From Elymus sibiricus (taxonomy: Eukaryota; Streptophyta; Magnoliopsida; Poales; Poaceae), in assembly GCA_039707655.1 (NCBI GenBank), contig CM077672.1, forward strand, positions 194,226,037 to 194,290,036: DNA of 64,000 nt, given 5' to 3'. The first letter of the stretch is position 1. Each line of letters opens with the position of its first letter. Position numbers and translations under genes: made by a program. The notes beneath the pieces were generated by a model. That model saw only the letters and a list, made by a program, of their open reading frames with translations. It was not told the origin of the DNA and made no database searches. Positions 32,898 through 44,403 of the stretch are shown piece after piece.

Positions 32898-34246
32898 CTA
32901 TGCGTAGATGTATGTTACGATCTAGAATACATGGAGATGTATGGGTATTGCATAATATAATTTTGGAGTAGATGAGATGTATTGCTGAAAATTATTTATG
33001 CGGGTAGCAGATGAAATCTGTTACCCGATGTTCTTGTTGCTTCCCTAGAATTTGCGTATTTCTGATCTCGAGACAACATGGTGGAATTTGACAAAGTTCT
33101 GGCAATCCGCGATCCTGATTGATCAACGAAGTGCTATCAGTTCTTTGGGTTCCATCATAGTCAAAAGAAAGATGAAATTTCGCAGACGAAAGGGCAATAT
33201 AGATATGATCTGCACGGGGTCATGCGTATGACGAAGTTTAGTATGGGGCTCGAGATTTTATTATCTCGTGTTTCATACACCCCACGATGTTAATCTAGCG
33301 ACTTGAATAATCATACTTGATGATAAAACGTTGGTAGCTGTGGTTTAAGACAAACCTTAGAAGCCACGTAAAATAAATTTTTGCATAAACCGATTAGAGG
33401 TGTCTAACATGGTTTTGCAGGATGTGCATGTGATGTGGTATAGCAGTGCTCATATTAATTCGATTATGTATGAGATGACTATATGATGTAAATTTACTAA
33501 CATGACCTGCGTGTCATGATTCGGCATGATGGCTGGAGCCATATGATTGTCACTTTAATGACCTGCGTGTCAACCTTAAGTAATGCACTTATTTTATTAG
33601 CTATAGAGATAGCAATATTATCTGGTGCATCGACAAGGTGGTGGAAATCTTCGCGAAGGTGAACACCGACGACGAAGAAATACTTGACTTCTCCGTCATA
33701 AAGGGCTATACCATATCGTGCTATTATGAATTGCCTGAGATGTTTATCCCTTATGATGCACCCCTTTGATTGCGCGGTAGTCGCTTTTTATTAGGGTGAT
33801 CTCCCACTTAAAATATCAAGTAGTTAGTGTTCTCCCAAGTGTAGCACCGTCACGGCACCTATCTTTTCGGGGTACCACATGGATACATGGGTACGAAAGA
33901 TTAGAGAAGTGTGAGGCGGGTGAGTTGAGACCTCGCAGCGAGATCACTTGGTTGTCTTGACGTTCCGGAGGATCGTCCTGAGCTCGGAACACGCCCATCA
34001 AAAGATGAACAAGAGTCACATAGAGATGTGATTGGCAAGTTGGCCTACCAATTGAAATTCTCGTCACTTGAGATGGATACATCCTTGGCGTTGAATTACA
34101 ATTTGGGTCTTGTATCACTCATAATCAATTTTGAGAGATATTGATTTGAGTGGGAGCGCACTTTAGAATAAAATTGTTTATTCACTAGTGCAAAAATCAT
34201 TATGAACAAAGTCTAAGTGAAACTTGTGTTTTCCGTTGTAGATCAA
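32898..34246 (+). other. Copia untranslated leader
   Basis: About 1.35 kb between primer site and gag without a long frame. It contains a repeated phrase (ACCTGCGTGTCA at about 33505 and 33561, with ATGAT and TTTACTAACATG or TTTAATG nearby). Long leaders are normal for BARE-type elements and hold packaging signals. Confidence 0.7.
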
Positions 34247-37200
34247 ATGGCTCGCAACACCGCGTTCAACTTAGGCCTAATGTTAGAGAAAGAGAAGTTA
34301 GCTGGGACTGGAAACAACTATGCGGACTGCGTCCGTAACCTGAGGATTGTCCTCAGGAGCGCTAAGAAAATGTATGTGCTTGAAACTGCTCTTCCAGCTA
34401 AACCGGCGGCAACTGCCCTGGAAGATGAACAAAATGTCTGGGCCTCTAAGGATGATGATCACAACTTAGTGCAGTGCCTCATGCTAGCTTGCATGAGTCT
34501 AGAGCTTCAAAAACGTTTTGAATTCCATAAACCCCGTGATATGATCCGGGAATTGGATGCTCTGTACAAGGAAACTGCACGGTCTGAACGATTTGATATC
34601 ATGAAGGCCGTGATGGATTCCAAGATGGCTGAGGGCAGTTCAGTTGGCGAACACGTGGTCAAAATGATTGGCTATGCTGAAAGGCTTAAAACCCTGGAAT
34701 TTCCAATTCCACCAGGCCATATGATGGACATGATGCTTTCTTCACTCCCCCCGTCTTGCAATGGTTTTGTCATGAACTACAACATGAGTGGGATGGAGAA
34801 GACACCAAATGAGGTGCTCGCCATGCTGAAAAATGCAGAAGGAGGACTGCGGAAAAATCGCAAGCAAGTGTTGCTTGTGAATAAAACCGCCAGTTTCAAA
34901 AAGAAAGGCAAGCCAAAGAAGGGCAAGGGCGCCGGTAAGACCGGCTCCCAAAGCAACTCTAAGGGCGGAGCCAAGAATGAAACTGAGTGCTTCTACTGCA
35001 AGGGCACAGGACACTGGAAGAGAAACTGCAAGAAGTATCTGGAAGATAAGAAGTCCGGGAAAACCGGAAAAGGTATAATTGTTATACAAGTTAATGTCAT
35101 TGACGTTTTGCTTCCTAGCAAAAATTCTAAGTCTTGGGTATTTGATACCGGATCGGTTGCTCACATTTGCAACTCGATACAGGGGCTTCGGAAGGTGCGC
35201 AAACTAGCAAAGAATGAAGTCGTGATGCGCGTCGGGAACAACGCTGGGATCGCCGCTCAAGCCGTCGGCATTATGCCTCTACGTCTCCCTTCAGGATTTA
35301 TCTTAGAACTAAATAACTATTATTTTGTTCCACTATTGTGTAGAAACATTATCTCCGGATCATGTTTAGTACACGATGGGTATTCGTACAAGTCTGAGAA
35401 CAATGGTTGTTCACTTTATTGTAAGGATATGTTTTATGGATTTGCACCCATTGTTGGGGGCCTTTTCATACTAAATCTTGAATGTGGAAATGATGTCTTT
35501 AACGTGAATGCTAAACGCCTTAAGAAGGCTGATACCACCACCACTTTCATGTGGCACTGTCGGCTTGGCCACATCGGAAAGAAACGCATGCAAAGACTCC
35601 ATAAAGATGGAGTTTTACCGTCCCTTGATTTTGAATCATTTGACACATGTGAAGCTTGCTTGATGGGGAAAATGACCAAGATGCCGTTCACGGGTCATCC
35701 TGAACGGGCGAGTGAATTGTTGGAAATAATACATAGTGATGTATGTGGTCCAATGAGCACAATCACAAAGGGTGGGTATTTCTACTTCGTGACTTTTACT
35801 GATGATTTGAGTAGGTATGGATATATCTACTTGATGAAGCATAAGTCGGAAACTTTTGAAAAGTTCAAAGAATTTCAGAATGAGGTAGAAAATCATCGTA
35901 ACAAAAGGATTAAGTTTCTGCGGTCTGATCGCGGGGGCGAATATCTTAGTCATGAGTTTGGCCAACATCTGAGTGACCGTGGAATTGTTTCACGGCTTAC
36001 GCCTCCCGGAACTCCACCGCGAAACGGAGTGTCGGAAAGACGTAACCGAACCCTGTTACACATGGTAAGGTCGATGATGTCTCTTACAGATCTGCCGATA
36101 TCTTTTTGGGGCCACGCACTAGAAACTGCCGCTTATACATTAAACAGAGCACCGTCTAAGTCTGTTAAGACGACACCACATGAGATGTGGCATGGGAAGA
36201 TTCCTAGTGTGCCGCATCTTAAAATTTGGGGTTGTGAGGCGTACGTAAAGCGTTAATAGCCAAGCAAACTCGATCCCAGATCAGACAAATGTTACTTTGT
36301 AGGTTATCCCAATAACACCATTGGGTATTCCTTCTACAACCAGTCCGAGGGCAAAGTGTTTGTCGCAAAAGTTGGACACTTTCTCGAGAAAGAATTTCTC
36401 GCTAAAGAACCAAGTGGGAGGACAGTACAACTTAATGAGATTAGTGAATCTTCGGCGACAGTTGATATGGCTGAGGAACCGGAAGTAATTCCGCAAATCA
36501 TCCCTACAACCGAGCCGGAAGTTGTCGCATGTGATGCGGAAACTTCAGACAATGTTGTAACTGAACCGCGCAGATCAGGTAGGGCTATCCAGCCACCTGA
36601 GTGGTTTCATAACGAAATCTTCATTCTTGAAGATGATGAACCTGCGCACTACAAGGAAGCGATGGCGGGGCCCAGCTCAAGGGAATGACACAAGGACATG
36701 AAATCCGAAATGGAATCCATGTACGAAAACCAAGTTTGGAACTTGGAAGAACTTCCAGATGGCGTAAAACCCATTGGTTGTAAATGGATTTTCAAAAGAA
36801 AGACGGACGCGGATGGTAACATTACTATCCACAAAGCTAGACTTGTCACGAAAGGGTTCACGCAAGTTCCAGGAGTGGACTACGACGAGACTTTCTCGCC
36901 CATAGCTATGCTTAGGTCTGTTAGGATATTACTAGAAATTGTTGCTTATTTCAATTATGAAATATGGCAGATGGACGTCAAAACGGCTTTCCTAAATAGA
37001 AACCTCAAAGAGGATGTATACATGATACAACCAGAAGGTTTTGTCGTTCATAAGGATGCTGGAAAGGTATGCAAACTTCAGAAAGCCATTTATGGTCTGA
37101 AGCAAGCGTCAAGGAGCTGGAACATTCGTTTTGATGAAGTGGTCAAACAGTTTGGTTTCATCAGGAATGACGAAGAGTCTTGTGTTTACAAGAAGTTTAG

Positions 37201-38209
37201 TGGGAGCGCAAAAGCATTTCTAATCTTGTATGTGGATGACATATTGTTGATTGGAAATGACGTGAATTTTCTTAGCGAAATAAAAGACTCATTGAAGAAG
37301 AGTTTTTCAATGAAAGACTTAGGCGAGGCGGCATATGTATTGGGCATCAGAATCTATAGAGATAGATCAAAACGCCTGATAGCGCTTAGCCAAAGCACGT
37401 ACATTGACAAGGTGTTGAAAAGGTTCAACATGGAGAACTCCAAGAAAGGCCTACTCCCCATGTCACCTGGCACAGTGCTTTGCAAGAATCAGTGTCCTTG
37501 GACTCTCGATGAGCGAGTATAGATGAATGATGTTCCATATGCTTCGACAGTTGGTTCTATTATGTCTGCCATGCTATGTACAAGACCGGACGTTTCCTAT
37601 GCGCTAAGTGTTAGCACCCGGTACCAAAGTGATCCAGGATTGGAACACTGGGCCGCAGTCAAGGGTATTCTTAAGTACCTCAGAAGGACCAAGGATTTAC
37701 TCCTTGTGTATGGAGGTGATGAAGAGCTCATTGTAAGTGGTTACACTGATGCAGGCTTCATGACTGACCCAGATGACTTCAAATCTCAATCGGGCTATGT
37801 TTTCATATTGAACGGTGGCGCAGTTGATTGGAAAAGTTCCAAACAAAAGACTGTGGTGGATTCTACGATGGAGGCGGAATATGTTGCAGCTTCAGAAGCC
37901 TCCAAGGAGGCGGTATGGATCAAGCAATTTCTTGAAGACCTTGGTGTGGTTCCAAGTGCTCTGGACCCAGTGGAGATCTATTGTGATAATAGTGGCGCCG
38001 TGGCTCAGGCAAGGGAGCCAAGTTCGCACCATAAGACAAGACATATTGAACACAAATATAAACTCATTCGACATCATGTCGAAGCGGGTTTAGTGAAAGT
38101 ACGCAAAGTTCACACGGATCTGAACGTGTCAGACCTGATGACAAAGCCTCTACCACGAGCAAAGCATGAGCAACACCGGATAGCCATTGGTGTTAGGGAA
38201 GCCATGTAA
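34247..38209 (+). pseudogene. Copia gag-pol polyprotein with in-frame stops
   Basis: One reading frame of about 1,320 codons. The chosen start is the Met before ARNTAFNLGLMLEKEKL (34247), where gag similarity begins, not the earlier Met at 34217. In order: gag; CCHC knuckle CFYCKGTGHWKRNC (34988-35029); protease WVFDTGSVAHIC (DTGS at 35144-35155); integrase zinc site (HCRLGHIG, then CEACLMGK) and core (HSDVCGPM, RSDRGGEYLS, PRNGVSERRNRTLL); reverse transcriptase with QMDVKTAFLNRNL and YVDDILLIGND (37229-37240); RNase H with DSTMEAEYVAASEA and KTRHIEHKYKLIRHHVE. The frame is kept throughout but broken by TAA and TAG at 36254-36259, TGA at 36686-36688 and TAG at 37520-37522. No frameshift was found, so decay is recent and by point mutation. 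Confidence 0.95.
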
Positions 38210-38227
38210 CTGGATTATGACTCTAGT

Positions 38228-38240
38228 GCAAGTGGGAGTC
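38228..38240 (+). other. Copia polypurine tract
   Basis: GCAAGTGGGAGTC directly precedes the 3' LTR and primes plus-strand DNA synthesis in this class. Confidence 0.8.
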
Positions 38241-40343
38241 TGTAGGAGATATGCCCTAGAGGCAGTAATAACAGTTATTTTATATCTCCGAGTTTGTAAT
38301 GAATGTTTATGTTCCATGCTATAACTGCAATGATTCTTGAGTCTGCAATATCCACGAGGCTCGGAGGGAAACTCATGTGCACGTGTGGTATAATAAACAG
38401 TAAAATGTATTCCTAATCTTGCCTCTAAGACTGGCTCAAGTGTTACATGATGATCCTCTTTTCCTGATCATGGGCATGTCTATGCTGGCAATTTTTGAGG
38501 GCACAATGTTAGGAGAACACTTGTGTTGAATCGACCCGAATTGATGTTATGCTATGAGATACATTCGTCACAAGTTAATGGTTAATAACACAGAGATGGT
38601 TAATGTTTGCATAATTCCTTAGACCATGAGAGTGTCGAGTTCCTTCGTACTTGCTTCGTGAACTTTGGGGTTTGTTAAACGTCATCCGTAACTGGGTGGC
38701 TATTACGGCGGCTTACGGGTTCACGGAAAAGTATGACAAGTAACAAGATAGCTCAAGATTGGGATTTGCTCCTCCGACGATGGAGAGATATTCTCGGGCC
38801 CTCTCGGTGTTACGGTATCCATCATCGTCTGGCCAGACACATTGTGATTTGATCACTGGGATGCCGGAACGCGGAAACGAGAAAAGAGAACAAAACCGGT
38901 AACGAGGTAACTGGCATAGTGGACAAGTTGTTGATCCGCGGGGATGCCAATAAATCTCACCTCGGGTATTTGTAACATATCGTGAAGCAACAGGAATAGC
39001 ACACGGCAACTGGAGGTTCACTCGAATATTCATTCGTGTGGGTATAGGGGTCAATATGGGTGTTCACGGCTCCGATGTTGATCATTGATCGGAAAGTGTT
39101 CCAGGTCATGTCTATGCTTCACCGAACCTATAGGGTCACACGCTTAAGGGTCATCTATTTGCTGAATACTAGACAGGGAGTCTGAGAGAAAGTCACCGGA
39201 AAAGTTTCGGAGACAACGGAAACGTTCCGGAGAGAACACATGAATAGTTTCGGTAAAACTGAAAAGTTGTTTCAGGGTATTCCATTAAGTCATATTGGTT
39301 TCGGCACTCGCCTGAAAATTCTTGGAGGGTGCCAGAATTGTTCTGGTAACTTCTGGAAATTTTCCGGAGAGAAAAACCGGAAATGTTCTGGAGCAGCCGG
39401 AACCGCTATGGTAGCTTTTCGCTGAAGAAAAACATTGTTCCAGAATTGTTTCGGAATGCGTTCAAAATTGTTTTAGTGGGTACTGGAATTATTCTAGGCA
39501 CACAGAAATAATTTGGGATTTAACGGACGCAGAAAAATGTCTTCATGAATAGTGAAAGTGCTTTTTGGTTCACTTTTTGGATAGCCACCTTTGTGGACTT
39601 GAGTCAAAGTTCTAGAAGAAAGTGGCTTGCAAGGGAAGGAACCCCATTTGGGGGGGGGCAAGGGGTGGCCGGCCAAGGGTGGTGGAGCTCCTTGGAGCTC
39701 CACATGACCTCTCATTATGCCTTAAATGCCCACCATTTGTGACCTAATGGATGGGGTTTTTGGTATTTTTGGAGGCAGCCCTACCCCTTGGCTTTCCTAT
39801 AAATAGAGGTGGAGAGGAGCTCTCCACACTCATCTCTTGCTCTCATACACATGCCATGCTCTGTGTGGCTCTCTCTCTCCCTCCCACGAAATAGTTTCGT
39901 AGAGCCGAAAGGCTGTCTGGGTTCCGGCAGGAACTAGTTCTGGACGGCGAAGCCCTGCCGGATAGCTGACATCGTATGTGTGCAACCCCGTAGAGAGATC
40001 GTAGTTTCGATCTTTTGCCCGAGGGGCTATCTGAGGGTCCTCCTGAAGGGCTGTCCGAGTTCCGTTCGAGATTCGAGGGTCCTCCCGAAGGGCTGTCCAT
40101 GACATCGTCCGAGGGACTGTCCGACCGCCTCCCGAAGGGCTGTCCGACGAGGGAGTACATCCTCGCGGTTGGGAGGTTGTAAATCCTAGCTGCGGGGATC
40201 TGCACCGACGATCTACACCGACTCTTCTTCCGCTGCGCTATGAGTTGGTAATGATCAGATCAAACCCTGTATGCAGTCTCCATAGTGGTCCTGGGCGTGC
40301 TTGCTGTACCGATTTTTTTTGTTTTCTGTCACATTCCCCTACA
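38241..40343 (+). repeat. Copia 3' LTR (2103 bp)
   Basis: Collinear with 30785-32879, with scattered substitutions. Small indels include the length of the G run near 39650 and GATCTGCACCGACGATCTACACC at 40198-40220, where the other LTR has a shorter form. The TATA box is at 39798-39805. Confidence 0.95.
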
Positions 40344-40348
40344 CGAAC

Positions 40349-43300
40349 CAAGTTGTCGTCACCACCAGCCTCAACGAGGTCCGTGACGCCACCACCATCG
40401 TCTACCCTGAGCCCGCCGCCGACCTTAAAGACAAGGAGGATGAGCAGTTCACTGACTCCGCTGTGACCGTCGAGTCCCTCGACATCAATGCCACCCGCGG
40501 TGTCACCGTGGTGACTGGTGGAGGGCCCTCCCGATGTCCTCACCTGACGTGCAATACCTACCAGCGTTTCCTCATCCACCATAAAAGGCCAAGGAGGTCT
40601 TCGAGGTTACCTATGATGTGTCCCTGGACTGCATCGCCAAGACACTCGTGAGTTGTTCGACAGATTGTTCGAACCAAGTCGTCGCCACATCGTCGTTCCG
40701 GGACCATGACCTGGACGTCTCATTGCCCACAAGGCACCAAGGACTATTGATACGGCCGACACCGTGGCCATCGTTTCTGCCAGATCATATTGCAGGGGGG
40801 AATGAGATTCGACCAACTCCATGGCCATCATTTCAAATCAGTGTACCATCAGAGGACAAGGATGATTCATGTTTTTGTAAGCATTTATTTCATGAAGGTA
40901 AAAAGTGGCTTTCTGCCTATGTGCTTGCTCTATTACTACGGCTCCTCAAGTGCAGCATTCCAATCTACCTATCGCAGCTGCGCATCAATTTCTGAGCATG
41001 CAGAAAATGCCTGCTCTAAGCACTAAACATTCAAGCAATTTTTTTTTCAATTCATGCAATTTGGGCCGTATGAACTAGTCTTCTGCAAGCTTCAGGGTTC
41101 AATATCCAGTTTGTTTGCTAGTGTTGTTGTTCAGACTGTACTCTCTGCATATCCTATTGATTCACTTCTTTTGTGGGAATTTGGTAGATGTGCTGTGAAA
41201 GACACTGTTTTGCTCCATGGCATAGCTTGTGGTTGCGTCTCTGGTGACTCTGGATATGTGTGGTGGCCACTGGACCAGCAGACAAGCATGAAGCGTGAAT
41301 TAAAAGAATGGGCGCCTCCTACTCAGTCTGCTCGAGAGCTGTTGCATTGGCCTTTTTGGGAGACATCTTCTTTGCTTCATATAGTGGTGATAACTGTCGC
41401 TGATAATTGTCACGAGATAGTAAAGCTACAGCGGGTTCTTGGAGAAGGAGCTCTCATTTTGCAAGGTAATGGCAACAAGACAGAGCTGCAACCACTACTG
41501 TGGCCATCATTTCCATACAAATGCCAAGCAGTACAAGTATGGTTAGAACTACCCAAGTATGGACAAGGACAGCTCACTTCCTTGGTTTCCACTGAGCCAA
41601 GCAATTGTTATGAGGCTGGGTAAAAGAGAGTGAAATTCAACACTCTATCCGTTTTCCCTAATTGCTCTAAACATTCCCAATGTAAAGTTGCATGGCCACT
41701 CAGTCCCAAGAGGAAAACATCTGCTAGCAGGCCCTGTCTTATGCCATGGCCGTCATTTGCTTGCTCTCCTGAAGGAGTTACTCTGAAGCACACATGGATG
41801 CTACCACAAGTCATTTATGTGATGAAGAGTTTATCTGGTAATCCGAATTCTCTTAGAGCTTTCCCAAGGTATTTCCCAAGTCTGCAACTGAAGTCCAGAT
41901 TCAGCCAAACAAATGCCCACCTGAAGCTTCCATGGCCATCTGGTTCTTGCAATTGCCGAGCAGTGCAAGTGTGTTTAGAACTGCCTAAGGTGGAATATAT
42001 TGAACATCAGTCTATGGTTGTTTGTGAGCACCATGTAGTGGATTGGGACTATGCTGTTCTGGGTTGCATTCCTATTTCTGATAAATTGCAGGGAATAATT
42101 CATATTATGCATATGTCAGTGTATTGGATTTTTTTGAGTCAAGAAGAATTTAAAGGCAGTGGTCGTGCGTCAATCAACTTTCACACTAACAAGGCATGGG
42201 AACGGTGCTCCAATCTCCTTGGGAATTGCATAAGGATACTTCCAGTGCAGCTCTGATGCTCATGGTTTTTGAAACGGGGCAAATTCAGATTTCAGTGGTC
42301 ATGACAAGCTCCTTCACAACAAGCAACAATTGGGTGCTCTGAGTACAGCACTTCCGAGTAGTGTCTGTCTTCAGTTCGTGCAATTTTAGTCACTATTGTC
42401 TTTTGCTCCAGCTGGTATCACGATGCAATGGCAGTGGGACAATCATCAATCGCGGGACAAAAATTCACAACATATTTTTATGTTGCCTCGTCCCCCTTCT
42501 GAACCAATATCATGTGAGGTTAATCATCGCCGGTATTTCGACACTCTCAAACTATTTGTGATTTAGACTGTACAATTTGCAACAGAGATTCATTATTCAT
42601 ATTCCAGTCTATTTGGTAGTGTATCATTTTCCTTTGGGCATAAACAAATGTTTCGTTGGACTCCAGATATTTCAGCTAGTGGCGATCACCTTGAGCAATT
42701 GTGGGATCCCGGAGGCCTTGCGAGCTATATATGCAGTACGTGTGCATTGACTTCCCCGAGGCATTATTTGTTTAAAGTCTGGCTTGCATATGCGACTCCT
42801 ATATGCATCCAGTTGAGAATGGAGAAGCCAATGGCAAGCGGCAAACTAAATCACTGGATGACCATCCATTTCTTGCTTGGAACATTGGAACTTGATTGCA
42901 GACTTGACAAGTTCATAGCGCTACAGGGGTTCTTGCCACCATTCTATTGCCAGTCATGCAATTCCACGAAGAGCGGAAAAATCCGTGTGTTGGGCGCACC
43001 TGATGATCTAGGGAGCTTCACGGTCGTCCAGGAAGGCTATGGGACTTCAGCTTCCGATCAAGACACTTTTCAAGGAGGGAGCGGTTTCATCACCAGTGTC
43101 GCTGTCGTTGGCGTGCAGGGCTCCAACGACCACAAGCACTACCTCAACTTCGATCAAAACTATGTTGGCAATGACAACCTCCGCGGCGCCTCTTGAGATG
43201 GAGTCACCATCGGCCACGGCTACTACAACCTCGTCGTTCAAGTCAACCCCGACTTCGACTACCATCATGACTTCGAGCTAGTCAAGGAACACAGAGTGCA

Positions 43301-43352
43301 ATGGGATCCCGGCGGTTCTCGGTGGCTTCGGCTTAGGGTCAAGCCGCATTTC
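40349..43352 (+). other. Cargo of the short-LTR element, main part
   Basis: Starts with a coding-like stretch (40349-40620; NQVVVTTSLNEVRDATTIVY and DSAVTVESLDINATRGVTVV in one frame) of unknown family. Then comes about 2.3 kb without a long frame, in which CCATGGCCATCATTTC-like words recur at about 40762, 40819, 41498, 41744 and 41930; the copies at 41498 and 41930 are each followed by a shared GCAGTACAAG or GCAGTGCAAG and TTAGAACT block. The last part (42958-43290) is again coding-like (GSFTVVQEGYGTSASDQ, ITSVAVVGVQGSNDHKHYL) with a stop at 43194-43196. None of it was recognised. It could be captured host sequence or remains of an unfamiliar gag. Confidence 0.5.
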
Positions 43353-43365
43353 AAGAAGGGGGAGA

Positions 43366-43645
43366 TTTTAGGAGCCCCTCCTAACCTGTACTCGTACATG
43401 TACATGGCCTGGCCTCTTGGGCCAGCTCATGGGCTTGCCCCGCTCGTGACCCACCGATGCATCTACAAGTACACGGGAGAAGGCTACGACCGAGGTATCC
43501 AGTGGATCAGACGGCTCGGCACCCGGCGGCTTCCTTCTTCTTCTTCCGCTCGTTCCCCACTTCATGTATCCTAGTTCATGCTTGTAATAAGGGCTAGCTA
43601 CTGTAATTCGTGCTTGTAATCGAGAGAGACATCTAGTACCTTACA
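43366..43645 (+). repeat. 3' short LTR (280 bp) with purine tract
   Basis: Starts TTTTAGGAGCCCCTCC (the first bases differ from TGTTAGG in the other LTR) and ends CTAGTACCTTACA, followed by the ATATT duplication. AAGAAGGGGGAGA at 43353-43365 is the polypurine tract. Confidence 0.9.
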
Positions 43646-43650
43646 ATATT

Positions 43651-44394
43651 GACCTTATACAAGCACAAGAAGAGCACAGGTGCTTAAATTAGAATAGCAC
43701 CGTACGTTAGGCCGTGTGTCACGTGTCGGAGCTCCGGCATGAATGATATAGTCCCACTGGAAAGGCGGCCGACCGATCATTCCACCATGATCCGAAAAGA
43801 AGAAGTTGTCAATGAAATGGGGCAGTGGGCTACACTTTGGTTAGATAGATAGAGTAAAGGTCACACGATCGATGGATGGAAGAAGGCTCCATCCAACCTT
43901 CTTCTTCTCTGCTTTGTCCCTTTAAAACTGCCTGCCGGCTGCTTTGTAAGCTCGTCGTAGCATGGGACAGCGAACGATTAAAAGCGATCGACGGTGGAAG
44001 ATTTTTCCTTTGCCAAGAAGGTTTACGGCCGGTAGAACTCAAAGGAAAAGCGTTTACCGTGGCGGGAAAGCATGGAATTTTTGGCTGGTGGAGCAGCTAG
44101 CTATCCATGGCTAGAGCTAGGCATGGAGGGAGGGGACAGGGCTCACAAGCCATCTGCCTCGGGTGGCCCCCGCACATGCAGCCTCGCCGCGGCCCCATGC
44201 CGGCCGTACGACGCCCGCACTAATGAAAATCCTGTCTACTGTATCACTGTGTGACCCTGCGCGCGCGCGTGCGCCGCTGTACGTGACTGTGTGTCTACGT
44301 GCGTGTCGAGTCCTACGTAAATACTCGTACTACTAGTAGAGAGCGGCTGGCCACGCCGCGCGCGCATCGATCGATCTGGTCAGGTCGCCACCGA
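43651..44394. other. Unassigned stretch, possibly low copy
   Basis: About 740 bp with no transposon ends, no domain and no long frame. A GCGCGCGCGTGCG run is near 44260. It joins the LINE flank on the left and the Mutator-like element on the right. Confidence 0.4.
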
Positions 44395-44403
44395 CCGCGC
44401 CGA

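Larger units (their letters stand above)
30785..40343 (+). mobile_element. Full-length copia element, 9.6 kb, Angela/BARE-like
   Basis: LTRs at 30785-32879 and 38241-40343 start TGTAGGAGATATGCCCTAGA, the start typical of the Angela/BARE/WIS group, and end CCCCTACA. A Met primer site, a single gag-pol frame in copia order (gag, protease, integrase, reverse transcriptase, RNase H) and a purine tract are present. The target duplication is CAAAC on the left (30780-30784) and CGAAC on the right (40344-40348), one mismatch. The LTRs are very similar to each other. It is nested in the short-LTR element and is therefore younger than it. In-frame stops make it non-autonomous now. Confidence 0.95.
30100..43645 (+). 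mobile_element. Short-LTR retrotransposon with about 3.4 kb cargo, ATATT duplication
   Basis: LTRs of only 277 bp (30100-30376) and 280 bp (43366-43645) are flanked by a perfect ATATT duplication (30095-30099, 43646-43650). A Met-type primer site follows the first LTR and a purine tract (AAGAAGGGGGAGA) precedes the second. Removing the nested copia element leaves about 4 kb in total. No gag, protease, integrase or reverse transcriptase was recognised inside, so it is non-autonomous. The LTRs begin with the inverted pair TTAGGAG and CTCCTAA, which could form a terminal hairpin. Short-LTR Triticeae families exist (Veju-type), but I cannot assign this one. It inserted directly beside the LINE A-tail. 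Confidence 0.9.

Noticed and set aside
41054..42256. Two open frames of about 190-208 residues as genes
   Set aside because: No domain, odd composition, and they overlap non-coding repeated words in the short-LTR element; kept only as unrecognised cargo.
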